Origin: a virus
Length of the DNA stretch: 31,118 nt
Virus record (IMG/VR): IMGVR_UViG_3300042402_004207
Coordinates: 1-31,118 of that record
Strand: one strand, 5' to 3'
Made by a program: the position numbers and the translations under genes. Shown here in pieces: positions 8,990 to 17,291 of the stretch (positions are counted from its first letter, which is position 1; each line of letters begins with the position of its first letter). The notes under the pieces were generated by a model that saw nothing but the letters and a program-made list of their open reading frames with translations, was not told the origin of the DNA and did no database searches.

Positions 8990-9245
8990 CGGTCGCAAAC
9001 TCCCCGGCAAAGGACAGGTAGTTGATCGCGTCGATGTAGCTGTCGACGTGATCCGGCGACTGCGCGATCCGCGACAGCTTCACGGCGAGCAGGATCATGG
9101 CGATGTCGTGCGCGAGCAGCGACTTGCCCGTGATTTCGTTGGCGATGCGCGCGATGCGTTCGTGGTTCTCCTTCACGGAGCCGTAGACGGCGCCGCGCGG
9201 CGCCAAGAGCGTCATCGCCTCGGTGATGATGTCAGTGTGCTTCAT
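8970..9245 (-). CDS. DUF6378-type phage protein (91 aa)
   Basis: The pattern fits DUF6378: an N-terminal helix, then GAVYGSVKENHERIARI, LLAHDIAMILLAVKLSRI, and SPDHVDSYIDAINYLS. The conserved Gly, Asn and Asp residues occupy the expected places. The biochemical function of the family is not established; an all-alpha, MazG-like relationship has been suggested to me only by the fold-like pattern. The ATG overlaps the upstream stop (ATGA at 9242-9245). Confidence 0.7.
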   Translation of the reverse strand: MKHTDIITEAMTLLAPRGAVYGSVKENHERIARIANEITGKSLLAHDIAMILLAVKLSRIAQSPDHVDSYIDAINYLSFAGEFATDAGEEG

Positions 9246-9490
9246 GACTTCCCCTCATAGTATTCGGCGATCTTGCCGATGTGCTCCCAGTTGACGACCA
9301 AAGGCCCACGGCTGGCCCACGTACGCGTGTTGTCGGCGCGCTCATAAACGAGATGATCGCCAAGCAAATAGCCCTGCCCGATCAGGTACGACACATCGTT
9401 CAGGGTCTTCATGTCGGGCACGTCCAGAATGACCTGATGCGTCCCGTCGTTCTTGCCCGAGGGCATGTTCATGTGGATCAACAATTTCAC
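9242..9490 (-). CDS. Hypothetical phage protein (82 aa)
   Basis: No family is recognised. The GTG start overlaps the stop of the primase-helicase gene (GTGA at 9487-9490), so it is probably translated by coupling. The protein starts with a beta strand (MKLLIHMNMPSG) and has LVVNWEHIGKIAEYYEG at its end, a small alpha/beta pattern. Such small genes commonly follow the primase-helicase in phage operons. Confidence 0.6.
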   Translation of the reverse strand: MKLLIHMNMPSGKNDGTHQVILDVPDMKTLNDVSYLIGQGYLLGDHLVYERADNTRTWASRGPLVVNWEHIGKIAEYYEGKS

Positions 9491-11766
9491 GACGCGTCCT
9501 CCGGGGGAATGTAGGCGGAGAAACCCGCCCTGAGTTCAGTCTGCTTTATCGGCACTTTCCATCCTTTCCGTTCATTGTTGCTGATCCTCTCGCCGAACAT
9601 CTTGCGCAACACGCTGCCGACGGCGCGCGATGTCCCGTAATTGTCAGGCAGCCCGTAGTACCGCCCGATGTCGCTCGCCGTGGCGAAGGTCCAGTCTTTC
9701 GACGCGACGTGCTTCTTGCGCGCGTACAGCTCCTGCAGGCGACCCTCGGCGGGGCTCTCGACGCGGTGTTCCTCGACGATGGCGCTGTGGAGCTGTATCT
9801 CCTCGCGCGTCAGGTTCCAGCCCTCGCCCTGCCGGAAGTAGTGGAGCATCTGGGCCCAGTACTGCTGCATGTCGATGCCGTGAAAGGCGTTGCAGCGCGT
9901 GACCTCGACAGGCCAAAAGCGCCGTGCGCCCGTCGGGTCGTTGAGGAACTGTCCGTCGTTCACGCTGGCCCAGAACGAGGTCACGCGGGGGCGCGTGGTG
10001 ATGAGCCGGTCGTAGGGGAGGCGGATCTTGTCGACGGGGCGCGAGAGGAAGCTCTTCAGGTGCCCCGCCTCGATGCGGCTGATGATGGCCTCCAGCTCGG
10101 CCATCTCGACAAGCGGGGAGCTTGTCAGCCTGCGCTCGTCGTCCTTGCTGCTGGCGTGCCCAAGGTTCGCGCTCTGCTCCAGCAGACGCCACGCCGCGGG
10201 CAGCAGCGAGCCGATCCACGATGACTTGCCGCAGCCCTGCGGGCCGACGAAGACGACTACGTGGGGGACGCTGACGGGCGTCTCCCGCTCCCAGTTGGTC
10301 CACGCCACAATGGCCTGAATGGACGCGCGGAGGATGACGATGTCGCGCCACTGCGGGTTCTTCGCATCGACCGTGTCGGCTAGCGCGCGAAAGCGGTCAA
10401 CGCCGTCCCAAGGTTTTGAAGTGATCCAGTCGAACACGGGGTGGTACCCGTTGTTCGACGACAGTGTGGTCAGCAGTTCGTCAAGCGTGGCGCGCAGCGA
10501 GATGCCTGCGCGGTTGGCGAGGGATATCAGAAATTCACGGGTCATCAGGGCGCGCTCCGAGGGGTTTTCAATCGCATTGAAAGCTTCGTCCGCGTGGGAC
10601 AGTTCGACTTCGCCGGTCATGTGATTTCTTAGAACGGAGAAGCCGCATTCCGCGACGACATGCTGCACGTTTTCGATGGTGGCTTTCTGGATGTCCTTTG
10701 GAACGCCGGCCCTTGCCGTCACTTCGAGCGACGGCAGCTGCTCTTTCTTCACGCGCCCGGCGTACATCAGCACGAGCCCAGTAAGGATATCCCCCGCAGC
10801 GGCCCCCCTCGGCGGGGGATTTAAAGGGCCCGGCAGCGCAAAGGCACCTCGCGGTATCGTCGCCAGCTTTTGGCCGATGGTGGTGATCTGCGCGACGGCC
10901 TCGGCCTCGAAGTCGGGGGCGCCGTTCGCCTCGCACCAGAGCAGGAAGTCGCCCTGCGTCCGGTGCTGGCAGGATCCGTGGAAGCAGTGATAGGAGCCCG
11001 TCGTGCCGTTTCCGACCTGCCACTTGGCGTCGCGCCGGCCGTCGCTGTGCTCGTCGGCCCACGGACACTCAATGAACATCCAGCCGTCGGAGTTGGGCTC
11101 CGAGAGGGCCATGCCCTTCTCGGTGATCCACTTCAGGATCACGTCGCCGCCCGTGTCGCCGCTCCATGCGCGCTTGGTCGAGCGCAGGCTCGTCGGCTCG
11201 CGCGGCGTCAGGCTGAATTCCTCGCACAGCTCCTTGAACGTCCACGCGGGCTGCTCCCAGTCCTCTTCGACGAGACGTGCGACGAAGGGCGGGTCGCTCT
11301 TGTAGTTCAGGGAGCCGGGGAGGCGCACGAGGCGGTGAACGTCGCGTGCGCCGGGGTCGCTGTATCCGGCCTCGATCAGGGCTTCGATCAGTACCTGCGC
11401 CTCTTCCACCGTCCCGTTGAAGAGCAGGCCGTACTGGAAGTTGCCCGCCGACGTCTCCATCACGTAGTGGGGGCCGGCCTTTCCCTTGAACTTCTCGGGG
11501 TCGATCTTGGTCCCGATGTCGTCGAGGACGATGACATGGCAACGTCGCATGTTCGCAATGAGACGGCGTAACGGCTCGCCTGCGGGGGGCTTCTTCAGGG
11601 TCGAGATGCAGTAGTAGCTGGCGGCGTCGGGGCGCAGCTTCGTGCGGCCCTTTTTGTACGCCTGCAGCTGCCAGCCGCGTGTCTCTCTACCGCGCTGAAC
11701 GATGCCGATGATTTCGTCGTCGGGCACGTCACCGAAGACGTGCTCGATAAAATTATCCAATTCCAT
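9487..11766 (-). CDS. Primase-helicase: RepB-type primase region, zinc motif, VapE-type ATPase (759 aa)
   Basis: Residues about 70-165 resemble RepB/archaeo-eukaryotic-type primase domains: CHVIVLDDIGTK (76-87) supplies acidic metal ligands and HRLVRLPGSLNYK (144-156) is a hallmark. Residues about 230-270 hold a zinc-like cluster (ECPW at 233, then YHCFHGSCQH at 259-268). The C-terminal half is a virulence-associated-protein-E ATPase: Walker A GPQGCGKSS (508-516), an acidic Walker B-like VEMAELEA (553-560), and the sensor stretch FLNDPTGARRFWPVEV (607-622). It probably primes and unwinds DNA for the adjacent phage polymerase. AGAGGT lies upstream of the ATG and overlaps the polymerase stop. 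Family assignment is strong; whether both activities are present is inferred. Confidence 0.9.
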   Translation of the reverse strand: MELDNFIEHVFGDVPDDEIIGIVQRGRETRGWQLQAYKKGRTKLRPDAASYYCISTLKKPPAGEPLRRLIANMRRCHVIVLDDIGTKIDPEKFKGKAGPHYVMETSAGNFQYGLLFNGTVEEAQVLIEALIEAGYSDPGARDVHRLVRLPGSLNYKSDPPFVARLVEEDWEQPAWTFKELCEEFSLTPREPTSLRSTKRAWSGDTGGDVILKWITEKGMALSEPNSDGWMFIECPWADEHSDGRRDAKWQVGNGTTGSYHCFHGSCQHRTQGDFLLWCEANGAPDFEAEAVAQITTIGQKLATIPRGAFALPGPLNPPPRGAAAGDILTGLVLMYAGRVKKEQLPSLEVTARAGVPKDIQKATIENVQHVVAECGFSVLRNHMTGEVELSHADEAFNAIENPSERALMTREFLISLANRAGISLRATLDELLTTLSSNNGYHPVFDWITSKPWDGVDRFRALADTVDAKNPQWRDIVILRASIQAIVAWTNWERETPVSVPHVVVFVGPQGCGKSSWIGSLLPAAWRLLEQSANLGHASSKDDERRLTSSPLVEMAELEAIISRIEAGHLKSFLSRPVDKIRLPYDRLITTRPRVTSFWASVNDGQFLNDPTGARRFWPVEVTRCNAFHGIDMQQYWAQMLHYFRQGEGWNLTREEIQLHSAIVEEHRVESPAEGRLQELYARKKHVASKDWTFATASDIGRYYGLPDNYGTSRAVGSVLRKMFGERISNNERKGWKVPIKQTELRAGFSAYIPPEDAS

Positions 11767-11774
11767 ATCGACCT

Positions 11775-13760
11775 CTACTTGTCGTAGCTGTAGCCGTACT
11801 CCGGTTCAGCGGCAAGCGGCAAATCAGGCCACTCGTTCGTCAGCATCGCCTCCTGCAGCGCCGCCTTGGCGTCGTCGATCTCGCCTTCATGCACCTCGAC
11901 GAGCACCTCGTCGTGCGTGTGCATGACGACGGGCCACCCGGCCTCGTCGAGGCGGCGCACGGCGGCGCGCAGCAACGAGGCACAGAATGCCTGCGTGCAG
12001 TTCTCAGCGAGCAAACCACCATAGAGTGTAACGCGGGGCCACGCCGTCTCGCCCTTCTTCGGGTGCATCGAGGCCTTCAGGGACGACACGCGAGCCTGCG
12101 GGCCGTACTTGCCGTCGACCGTTACCACCTCGGTCTCCGGGTACGCAATCAGGCGCCCGCAGGGCAACAGCGCGTAGAGCATGTCGCCGTGCATCAGGTA
12201 ACTGATGCGGCCCGCCGTCTCGATAGTACCCGGGTTGCGCGCGGCGCGGACGGCGGCGCCCTCCAGATCGCGCCAGAAGGTCTTGGCCCACGGGTTCGCC
12301 AGACGCCACGCGACCTTGATCTTTTCCGCGGTGTCGTCGTTGATCTTCAAACCGTAGGCGCGGGCCATCTTGCGGAAAGCGTTCTTGCCGCCCTGATAGC
12401 CCAGCGCCAGCACGGCGATCTTACCCATCTGACGTTGCGCCTTGTCGACCTTGTCGAAGGGCACACCGTAGATGCCCATCGCCGCATGCTTGTAGACGTC
12501 TTCGTTCTTGCGGAAGATGTCGAGCAGCGGCTCCGCGGCCGGCGACGCCGAGAGCCACGGCAGGGCGCGGGCCTCCACGGCAGAGTAGTCGGCCCACACC
12601 AGCACGTTGCCGTTCTCCGCGACAATGGTTGGCCGCAGCATGCGCGCCAGCGTCGTCAGCATGTTCTGATCTGATATTTCAGTCACATGCATGGCGGGCT
12701 CTCCCGCGAGTACGGCCGCAATCACGTCGTCGCTATTCAGCAACTTGTCGCGCACCAAATTGTGCGGCTGGAAGCCCATGGCGCTGAAGCGGCCCGTCTG
12801 GCCCGCGCCGTTGAACAAATACGCTCCGCGCAGGCGGCCGTCGGTGTCGGTGCGGTTCTCGATGGCGGCGTACTTGGCCGTGCTGGCGCGGCCGGCGTCA
12901 TCGATCAGGTGCAGCAATTCGTCGACTTCTGATGGCAGCGACAAGTCGCTCTCAAAAATAGCGGTGCGTGCCGACCTGTCGAACGAGACTTTGCCGTCTT
13001 CGCCCGTCAGCATCTCGACAACCTCGGGGGCCCTCTCGCCGACCCACTTCTTGATGCGGGCGAACTGCTTCGCCCCAGTCACGACACCCTTGGTCACCGC
13101 CTCCAATTCCTTGGCGATTTCAGCCGCCTCGACCTCGGCATAGCTCTGAGCCGCGCGCGCCAGATCGGCGTCGATGGGAATGCCGCGGTCGTTCATGCGC
13201 TCGCAGACGTGGTAATCCTCCCACTCCTCGGCAGTCAGGTCGCGGACGACCATGCCGATAGTCGCCTCGACGACGACATCCTGCATGCAGTATTCGAGGA
13301 CGCGCTCATACTCCTCCTCGGTCCCGGTGCCCTCCGTCGAGAGCTTCTTCATCAGCTTGCCGCCCGCCAGATCCTTCTTCTGCGGGATCGCCAGCGCCTT
13401 CGCGCACAGGTCCAGCTTGCCCGGATATGCCGAGGCGCGGGCGCGGGCGGCGGTGCAGAACCACTGCTCCTGCGGCACCGCGAGGCCCGCGGCGTGCAGC
13501 GTGATCAGGCGCTCGAACTGGGCGTTCCACGCGAACTTCCTGACGCGCTCGTCGGACAGCGCCGCGAGCAGGTCAGCCGGCATCGGCTCGCCCTTCCAAG
13601 CGCGCCACGGCTTCACCATCTCAGGCTCGAACGTGTTCTCTTCGTAGATCGCGTAGCCGGCGCACATGATCTTGGCGCTCGGGGCGTAGCGGTAGGCGCC
13701 GACCACGGTCAGGTCGAGGGGCGCGGAGGTCTCGTAGTCGATAGAGCAGATCAATGCCAT
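11775..13760 (-). CDS. Family A DNA polymerase with 3'-5' exonuclease domain (661 aa)
   Basis: The start at 13760 is chosen over an in-frame ATG at 13790: GGAG sits 6 bases upstream of it, and the upstream ATG lies inside a hairpin. Exonuclease motifs are present: D8/E10 (DYETSAP), N79 (AWNAQFE) and Y157/D161 (YCMQD), so proofreading is likely. Polymerase motif A is WADYSAVEAR (D391), motif B runs from R443 through K447 to Y455, and motif C is HDE (616-618). There is no 5'-nuclease domain, as in many phage enzymes. It replicates the phage genome with the primase-helicase downstream. A strong hairpin separates it from the upstream gene. Confidence 0.95.
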   Translation of the reverse strand: MALICSIDYETSAPLDLTVVGAYRYAPSAKIMCAGYAIYEENTFEPEMVKPWRAWKGEPMPADLLAALSDERVRKFAWNAQFERLITLHAAGLAVPQEQWFCTAARARASAYPGKLDLCAKALAIPQKKDLAGGKLMKKLSTEGTGTEEEYERVLEYCMQDVVVEATIGMVVRDLTAEEWEDYHVCERMNDRGIPIDADLARAAQSYAEVEAAEIAKELEAVTKGVVTGAKQFARIKKWVGERAPEVVEMLTGEDGKVSFDRSARTAIFESDLSLPSEVDELLHLIDDAGRASTAKYAAIENRTDTDGRLRGAYLFNGAGQTGRFSAMGFQPHNLVRDKLLNSDDVIAAVLAGEPAMHVTEISDQNMLTTLARMLRPTIVAENGNVLVWADYSAVEARALPWLSASPAAEPLLDIFRKNEDVYKHAAMGIYGVPFDKVDKAQRQMGKIAVLALGYQGGKNAFRKMARAYGLKINDDTAEKIKVAWRLANPWAKTFWRDLEGAAVRAARNPGTIETAGRISYLMHGDMLYALLPCGRLIAYPETEVVTVDGKYGPQARVSSLKASMHPKKGETAWPRVTLYGGLLAENCTQAFCASLLRAAVRRLDEAGWPVVMHTHDEVLVEVHEGEIDDAKAALQEAMLTNEWPDLPLAAEPEYGYSYDK

Positions 13761-13778
13761 TCTATTCTCCAAAGAAAT

Positions 13779-13801
13779 GGGGGCGGCCATGGGCCGCCCC
13801 C
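13779..13801 (-). terminator. Strong hairpin upstream of the polymerase gene; attenuator-like terminator candidate
   Basis: GGGGGCGGCC (13779-13788) and GGCCGCCCCC (13792-13801) form a perfect 10-bp GC stem with a 3-base loop. On the minus strand it is followed by ATTTCTTT, a weak T-tract. It lies between the stop of the putative SSB gene (13811) and the polymerase ribosome site, so it could reduce polymerase expression or protect an mRNA end. Confidence 0.65.
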
Positions 13802-13810
13802 AGTCAGGCT

Positions 13811-14509
13811 TCAGCGACGACGACGACGAACCGTGCCCTCCTCGGCAGGCTGCGTCGAGGCCTTAGCCTCCACCTTCGACGGCTCCACCTCGACGGGCGC
13901 CCCGCCAAGCTCCTGCGCGTCCGGCATGACCCACTTCTTGATGTCGAAGATCGGCGTGTAGATCTTGCCGTACTTCTTGTGCGGGTAGCTGTCACAGTCG
14001 AGGTTCAGGATGGGAACGCACTTGCCCTCGGCGTCGTCCATCGCGGCCGCGATCAGCTGCATCATGTCGGCGAACGCGCGGCGGCCGCCGACCGAGTTGG
14101 TCTTGTAGAGGACGTGCGTCCCCTTATCCTCGCCGTTGAGGCAGACCATCTCGAACGAGCAGCACGGCGTCCACTCGGCGCCGACATCCTGCAGGTTGCC
14201 CCGCTGCACCGGCACCTCGCCGACGCGGGCCATCTGCTCGCCGAGGACGGTGCCCTCCTGCCCGCCGGTGCCCCACGCGATGAAGCCGAGCGACATCGAG
14301 AACGGGTTCACGGCCCACAGGCTGTTCTCCTCGACCTCGGTGTTATCCGCGCCGTAGACCCACTCGCCGTCCTTGCCCATGCGCAGGAACGGCAGGCCGC
14401 CCAGCGACGACTTCGCCGCCGAGGACATCGCCTTCAGCGACTGCTTGAAGGCGTTGACGTCGGCCGGCGGGAGGCCGCCCTTTGAGAAGAGGCTCAGTTG
14501 ATTGCTCAT
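13811..14509 (-). CDS. Putative ssDNA-binding / replication accessory protein (232 aa)
   Basis: The protein resembles a family I have seen in phage replication operons: a short N-terminal linker, GEWVYGADN (about residues 48-56), a beta-rich middle, and DSYPHKKYGKIYTPIFDIKKW (about residues 175-195). The tail (about 200-232) is low-complexity and ends in five arginines, unlike the acidic tail of bacterial SSB. Its place between the DUF2800 gene and DNA polymerase is where DUF2815, a proposed phage SSB, often sits, so an ssDNA-binding role is likely but rests on context. The start follows AGGAAACAGG, one base after the upstream stop. Confidence 0.65.
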   Translation of the reverse strand: MSNQLSLFSKGGLPPADVNAFKQSLKAMSSAAKSSLGGLPFLRMGKDGEWVYGADNTEVEENSLWAVNPFSMSLGFIAWGTGGQEGTVLGEQMARVGEVPVQRGNLQDVGAEWTPCCSFEMVCLNGEDKGTHVLYKTNSVGGRRAFADMMQLIAAAMDDAEGKCVPILNLDCDSYPHKKYGKIYTPIFDIKKWVMPDAQELGGAPVEVEPSKVEAKASTQPAEEGTVRRRRR

Positions 14510-14510
14510 G

Positions 14511-15632
14511 TTACCTGTTTCCTTTCAACAGTGCTGCTGCCTTTGCGAAGGCCGCCACCGGCAGGACAGCGTCTGCGGCGTCGGTGTCACGAGCGAGCGA
14601 CGGCGCGCTCGTGGTCTTCACGACGAGATCGTCGGGAAGTTCTCCCAGCGCCTTCTTGGCGGCTGCCGGGGTGATGGGTTGAATGGCCTTCTCGCCCTTG
14701 AGGCCGAGGCCCCGCAGGGCGGCAATCGTGTCCTTGAGGCTCTGGGCCCACGCCATGCGCGTCGAGCCCGCCTTGAGGCGCCAGAACGGTACGCTGCGGC
14801 CGTTCGCCAGTTCGTGCTTCACGCGGTCCTGCACGTGCTCGATCAGCTTCTCGACTTCCTTCGCATTGACCAAGAGCGCGCCCAGATCGGCGAGCGACCA
14901 GTCGGGGTGGATCTTCACGTCGATCAGGTCCGCGAACATCTGGCGCTGCGCGGGACAGATCGCCTTGGCGCGGCACCACTTGCACCAGTCGCCCATCCGC
15001 ACGTCGGCGGAGGGCATCTGGCTGGCGGAGTGCGCGAGCCGGATCGTGCGCGCGAAGACTTCGATCTCGCCCCGCGTCACGACCGTCTTCGTCACGGCGG
15101 GGTCGAAGGCGGGCTGGATGATCGCCAGCTCGAACTCCTCGACGTCACCCGCGAGCGAGGCCATCTCCGGGTCCACGAGCGCGGCCGCGGCGAGGAACTT
15201 CAGCTGCGCACTGCCGGCGCCGACTTCGACGTAGCCGAACTTGTGGTCGGCGATCAGCATGCGCGTCCTGTCGCTGCTGATCGCGACGACGTCGCCGGTC
15301 CCGAAGACTTCGTTTTCGACAATGACGAGCCGCTTCTCGATGAACTGCTCGCCCTCGTAATCCTTGAGCAGCTCCTCGGCCGCCGTGAGGGCAATCGCGA
15401 CGTCGGCCGCCATCTCCTCGTCGATCTCGACGCCGGCAAACACGGCACCAACGAACTCTTCCGGGTGCTCGTCGGGCTCCAGCAGGAGATGCTCCATGAG
15501 GGCGTGCTGCGCGCTGCCTTTGGCGGCGTACTCGCTCGGGGGCTGTTCGGGGGACTTGGCGTTGAGGGCGACCGAGCCGGGGCAGTTGATGACGCGCTCG
15601 GCAGTCGACGATCCGAAGGGTGCGTGCTGCAT
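14511..15632 (-). CDS. DUF2800 family Cas4/RecB-like PD-(D/E)XK nuclease (373 aa)
   Basis: The N-terminus (FGSSTAERVINCPGS) and the core GTGDVV (D114) plus ADHKFG (D129, K131) match the PD-(D/E)XK arrangement of DUF2800 proteins, relatives of Cas4 and AddB nuclease domains. Cys17 with Cys217, Cys220 and Cys226 (GDWCKWCRAKAICPA) could bind an iron-sulfur cluster as in Cas4. The probable role is DNA end processing or recombination in replication. The start codon shares one base with the methyltransferase stop (TAATG). The fold call is good; the activity is inferred from visible motifs. Confidence 0.85.
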   Translation of the reverse strand: MQHAPFGSSTAERVINCPGSVALNAKSPEQPPSEYAAKGSAQHALMEHLLLEPDEHPEEFVGAVFAGVEIDEEMAADVAIALTAAEELLKDYEGEQFIEKRLVIVENEVFGTGDVVAISSDRTRMLIADHKFGYVEVGAGSAQLKFLAAAALVDPEMASLAGDVEEFELAIIQPAFDPAVTKTVVTRGEIEVFARTIRLAHSASQMPSADVRMGDWCKWCRAKAICPAQRQMFADLIDVKIHPDWSLADLGALLVNAKEVEKLIEHVQDRVKHELANGRSVPFWRLKAGSTRMAWAQSLKDTIAALRGLGLKGEKAIQPITPAAAKKALGELPDDLVVKTTSAPSLARDTDAADAVLPVAAFAKAAALLKGNR

Positions 15633-16960
15633 TATACTATCCTCTTGGTTAACGTCTCTATAAGCTCAATCCTCTCGCCAATCCAAGCCATACAAGGCAC
15701 TGCCATCGAGTTGCCAAGCGCCTTGTAGCGAGGGCCGTCGCTGGCGGGTTTGTTGCGGTACGGGACCAGCGTGTAGTCGTCCGGAAAGCCTTGCAGCCGC
15801 TCACATTCGACTGGAGTAAGCCGTCGAACGGCGGTGGCGGCGACATAGCTTCGCGACGACCCGCCAGATGCCGCGCGAATGTTCGCCGTGTCGTGCGGCC
15901 CCTCGAATTGCGCGCCGCCTTCCCTGCCGCGGAGGTCAAAGGCGACGGCAGGCGTCTGGCTCTTGATAAGCGCAGGCGAGAAGTCCTCGTGCACATCAAG
16001 GTTCTGCGTCGCTCCGCGCTGCCACTCGAAGGCAATCGCCGGAGGATGCGCGCCTGCGGCCAGCGGATGGCATGGATCGCCCGCCTTCGGCTTGCTGTAG
16101 TTCGCCTTGCTGGTGATCTGCGTCGTGTCGAAGGCTATGCACGGCGCACCACCGCTCGCTCGATCGGCGTTGCTACCAAGCGTCCCGGCTACATCTTGCC
16201 CAACGTCAATATTCGACCCGCGCCCTTGGAAATGAACAGGCACCAGCGGCGTGCCGCGTCCTGTGCCGTCCTCGCTGGCGTCGAAGCCTTCGGCGCGTAA
16301 GGCGTGGGCGATCAGGCCGCCGTCGCAATCAAAGTCGGTTCCGAGGCCGCCACCGCCGTCAGGGCGTTGTGCACTGCCGGCGGCAGTTCCTTCCCCCGCT
16401 TCCCGGCGCGGCGCAGGATTCCCGAGCAGGCTTTCGCGCTCAAAAAGAACCGCCGCGGCACGTCCCCAGTCTCCAAAATATCCGACAACGAACACACGAC
16501 GGCGTCGCTGTGGAACTCCGAAGTATTGAGCGTCAAGAATTCTGTAGGCGAACCCATACCCGATTTCTGCCAACGCCCCGAGGAAGGAACCAAACGCCCG
16601 ACCTCCGTCAATTGACAGGACGCCGGGGACGTTTTCCCAGACGATCCACTGAGGCCGCATTCGATCAACCAGTCGCGCAAACTCGAGTGTGAGGTTTCCG
16701 CGCTCACCAGCAAGGCCCGCTCTAAGCCCCGCGATGCTGAAATCCTGACACGGCGTCCCGCCCACGAGAAGGTCAATGTGGCCATATTCATCTCCATTGA
16801 TGGTCGTGAAGTCGCCGTGCAAAGGCACGTCGGGGTAGTGGTGCTGAAGAACGGCGCGGGGGAAATTATCAATCTCGGAGAAGAAGGCGGGCTCCCAGCC
16901 AAGACCGTGCCACGCCACTGTTGCCGCCTCAATACCGCTGCAGATGCTACCGTATCTCAT
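15632..16960 (-). CDS. DNA (cytosine-5) methyltransferase (442 aa)
   Basis: The ATG at 16960 is chosen because AGGAGACAGG lies immediately upstream; an ORF extension to 17002 lacks a site. Motif I is SICSGIEAA (5-13), the catalytic PCQ contains Cys71 (GGTPCQDFS), ENV is at 109-111, and QRRRR at 151-155. Motifs IX and X are at the C-terminus (RRLTPVECERLQGFP and YKALGNSMAVP). The central ~200 residues between QRRRR and motif IX form the target-recognition region and are Gly-rich. No partner restriction enzyme is seen, so protection of phage DNA from host restriction is the likely purpose. The target sequence cannot be read from the protein. Confidence 0.92.
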   Translation of the reverse strand: MRYGSICSGIEAATVAWHGLGWEPAFFSEIDNFPRAVLQHHYPDVPLHGDFTTINGDEYGHIDLLVGGTPCQDFSIAGLRAGLAGERGNLTLEFARLVDRMRPQWIVWENVPGVLSIDGGRAFGSFLGALAEIGYGFAYRILDAQYFGVPQRRRRVFVVGYFGDWGRAAAVLFERESLLGNPAPRREAGEGTAAGSAQRPDGGGGLGTDFDCDGGLIAHALRAEGFDASEDGTGRGTPLVPVHFQGRGSNIDVGQDVAGTLGSNADRASGGAPCIAFDTTQITSKANYSKPKAGDPCHPLAAGAHPPAIAFEWQRGATQNLDVHEDFSPALIKSQTPAVAFDLRGREGGAQFEGPHDTANIRAASGGSSRSYVAATAVRRLTPVECERLQGFPDDYTLVPYRNKPASDGPRYKALGNSMAVPCMAWIGERIELIETLTKRIV

Positions 16961-16983
16961 CCTGTCTCCTGTTTGATGGCGGG

Positions 16984-17023
16984 AACCTACGCGCAGTGAC
17001 AACCTGTCGTCAAGCCTGATAAG
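16984..17023. promoter_or_regulatory. Divergent promoter region between methyltransferase and VRR-NUC genes, with operator-like repeat
   Basis: The 70-bp gap between divergent genes contains TGACA-ACC-TGTCG (16997-17009), one of four similar inverted repeats in the window. Plus strand: GTGACA (16996-17001), 16 bp, GATAAG (17018-17023), with the start ATG at 17031, so the mRNA may be almost leaderless. Minus strand: TTGACG (17013-17008), 18 bp, TAGGTT (16989-16984), a weak -10. The repeat overlaps both -35 elements. Confidence 0.5.
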
Positions 17024-17030
17024 TTAAAGC

Positions 17031-17291
17031 ATGGAAAAGCACATAGAAGCGAAGTGCCGGAAGATCGCCAAAGCCCGCGGCTATGTGTTCTGGAAGCTCG
17101 TGGTGCAAGGCTATCCGGGTGTCCCAGACCGTCTCATGCTGTCCCCCGGCCGCGCCACGTTCATCGAGTTCAAGGCACCCGGCAAGAAGCCGACGCCGCT
17201 GCAAGCCGCTTGGCATTCGCGGCTGCGTGCATTAGGCTTCGAGGTACACGTGATCGACAACGTATCGGATTTCGAGGCCATATGCCCGTGA
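17031..17291 (+). CDS. VRR-NUC domain nuclease (86 aa)
   Basis: This is a minimal VRR-NUC protein: an N-terminal helix (EKHIEAKCRKIAKARG), GYPGVPDRLML with the conserved Asp, FIEFKAPG supplying the E-x-K pair, then PTPLQAAWHSRLRALGFEV. The family are PD-(D/E)XK nucleases acting on branched or replicating DNA. It overlaps the helicase gene by 10 bases, a pairing widespread in phages. No good ribosome site is seen; TTAAAG precedes the ATG and the promoter lies very close, so initiation could be leaderless. Confidence 0.9.
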   Translation: MEKHIEAKCRKIAKARGYVFWKLVVQGYPGVPDRLMLSPGRATFIEFKAPGKKPTPLQAAWHSRLRALGFEVHVIDNVSDFEAICP

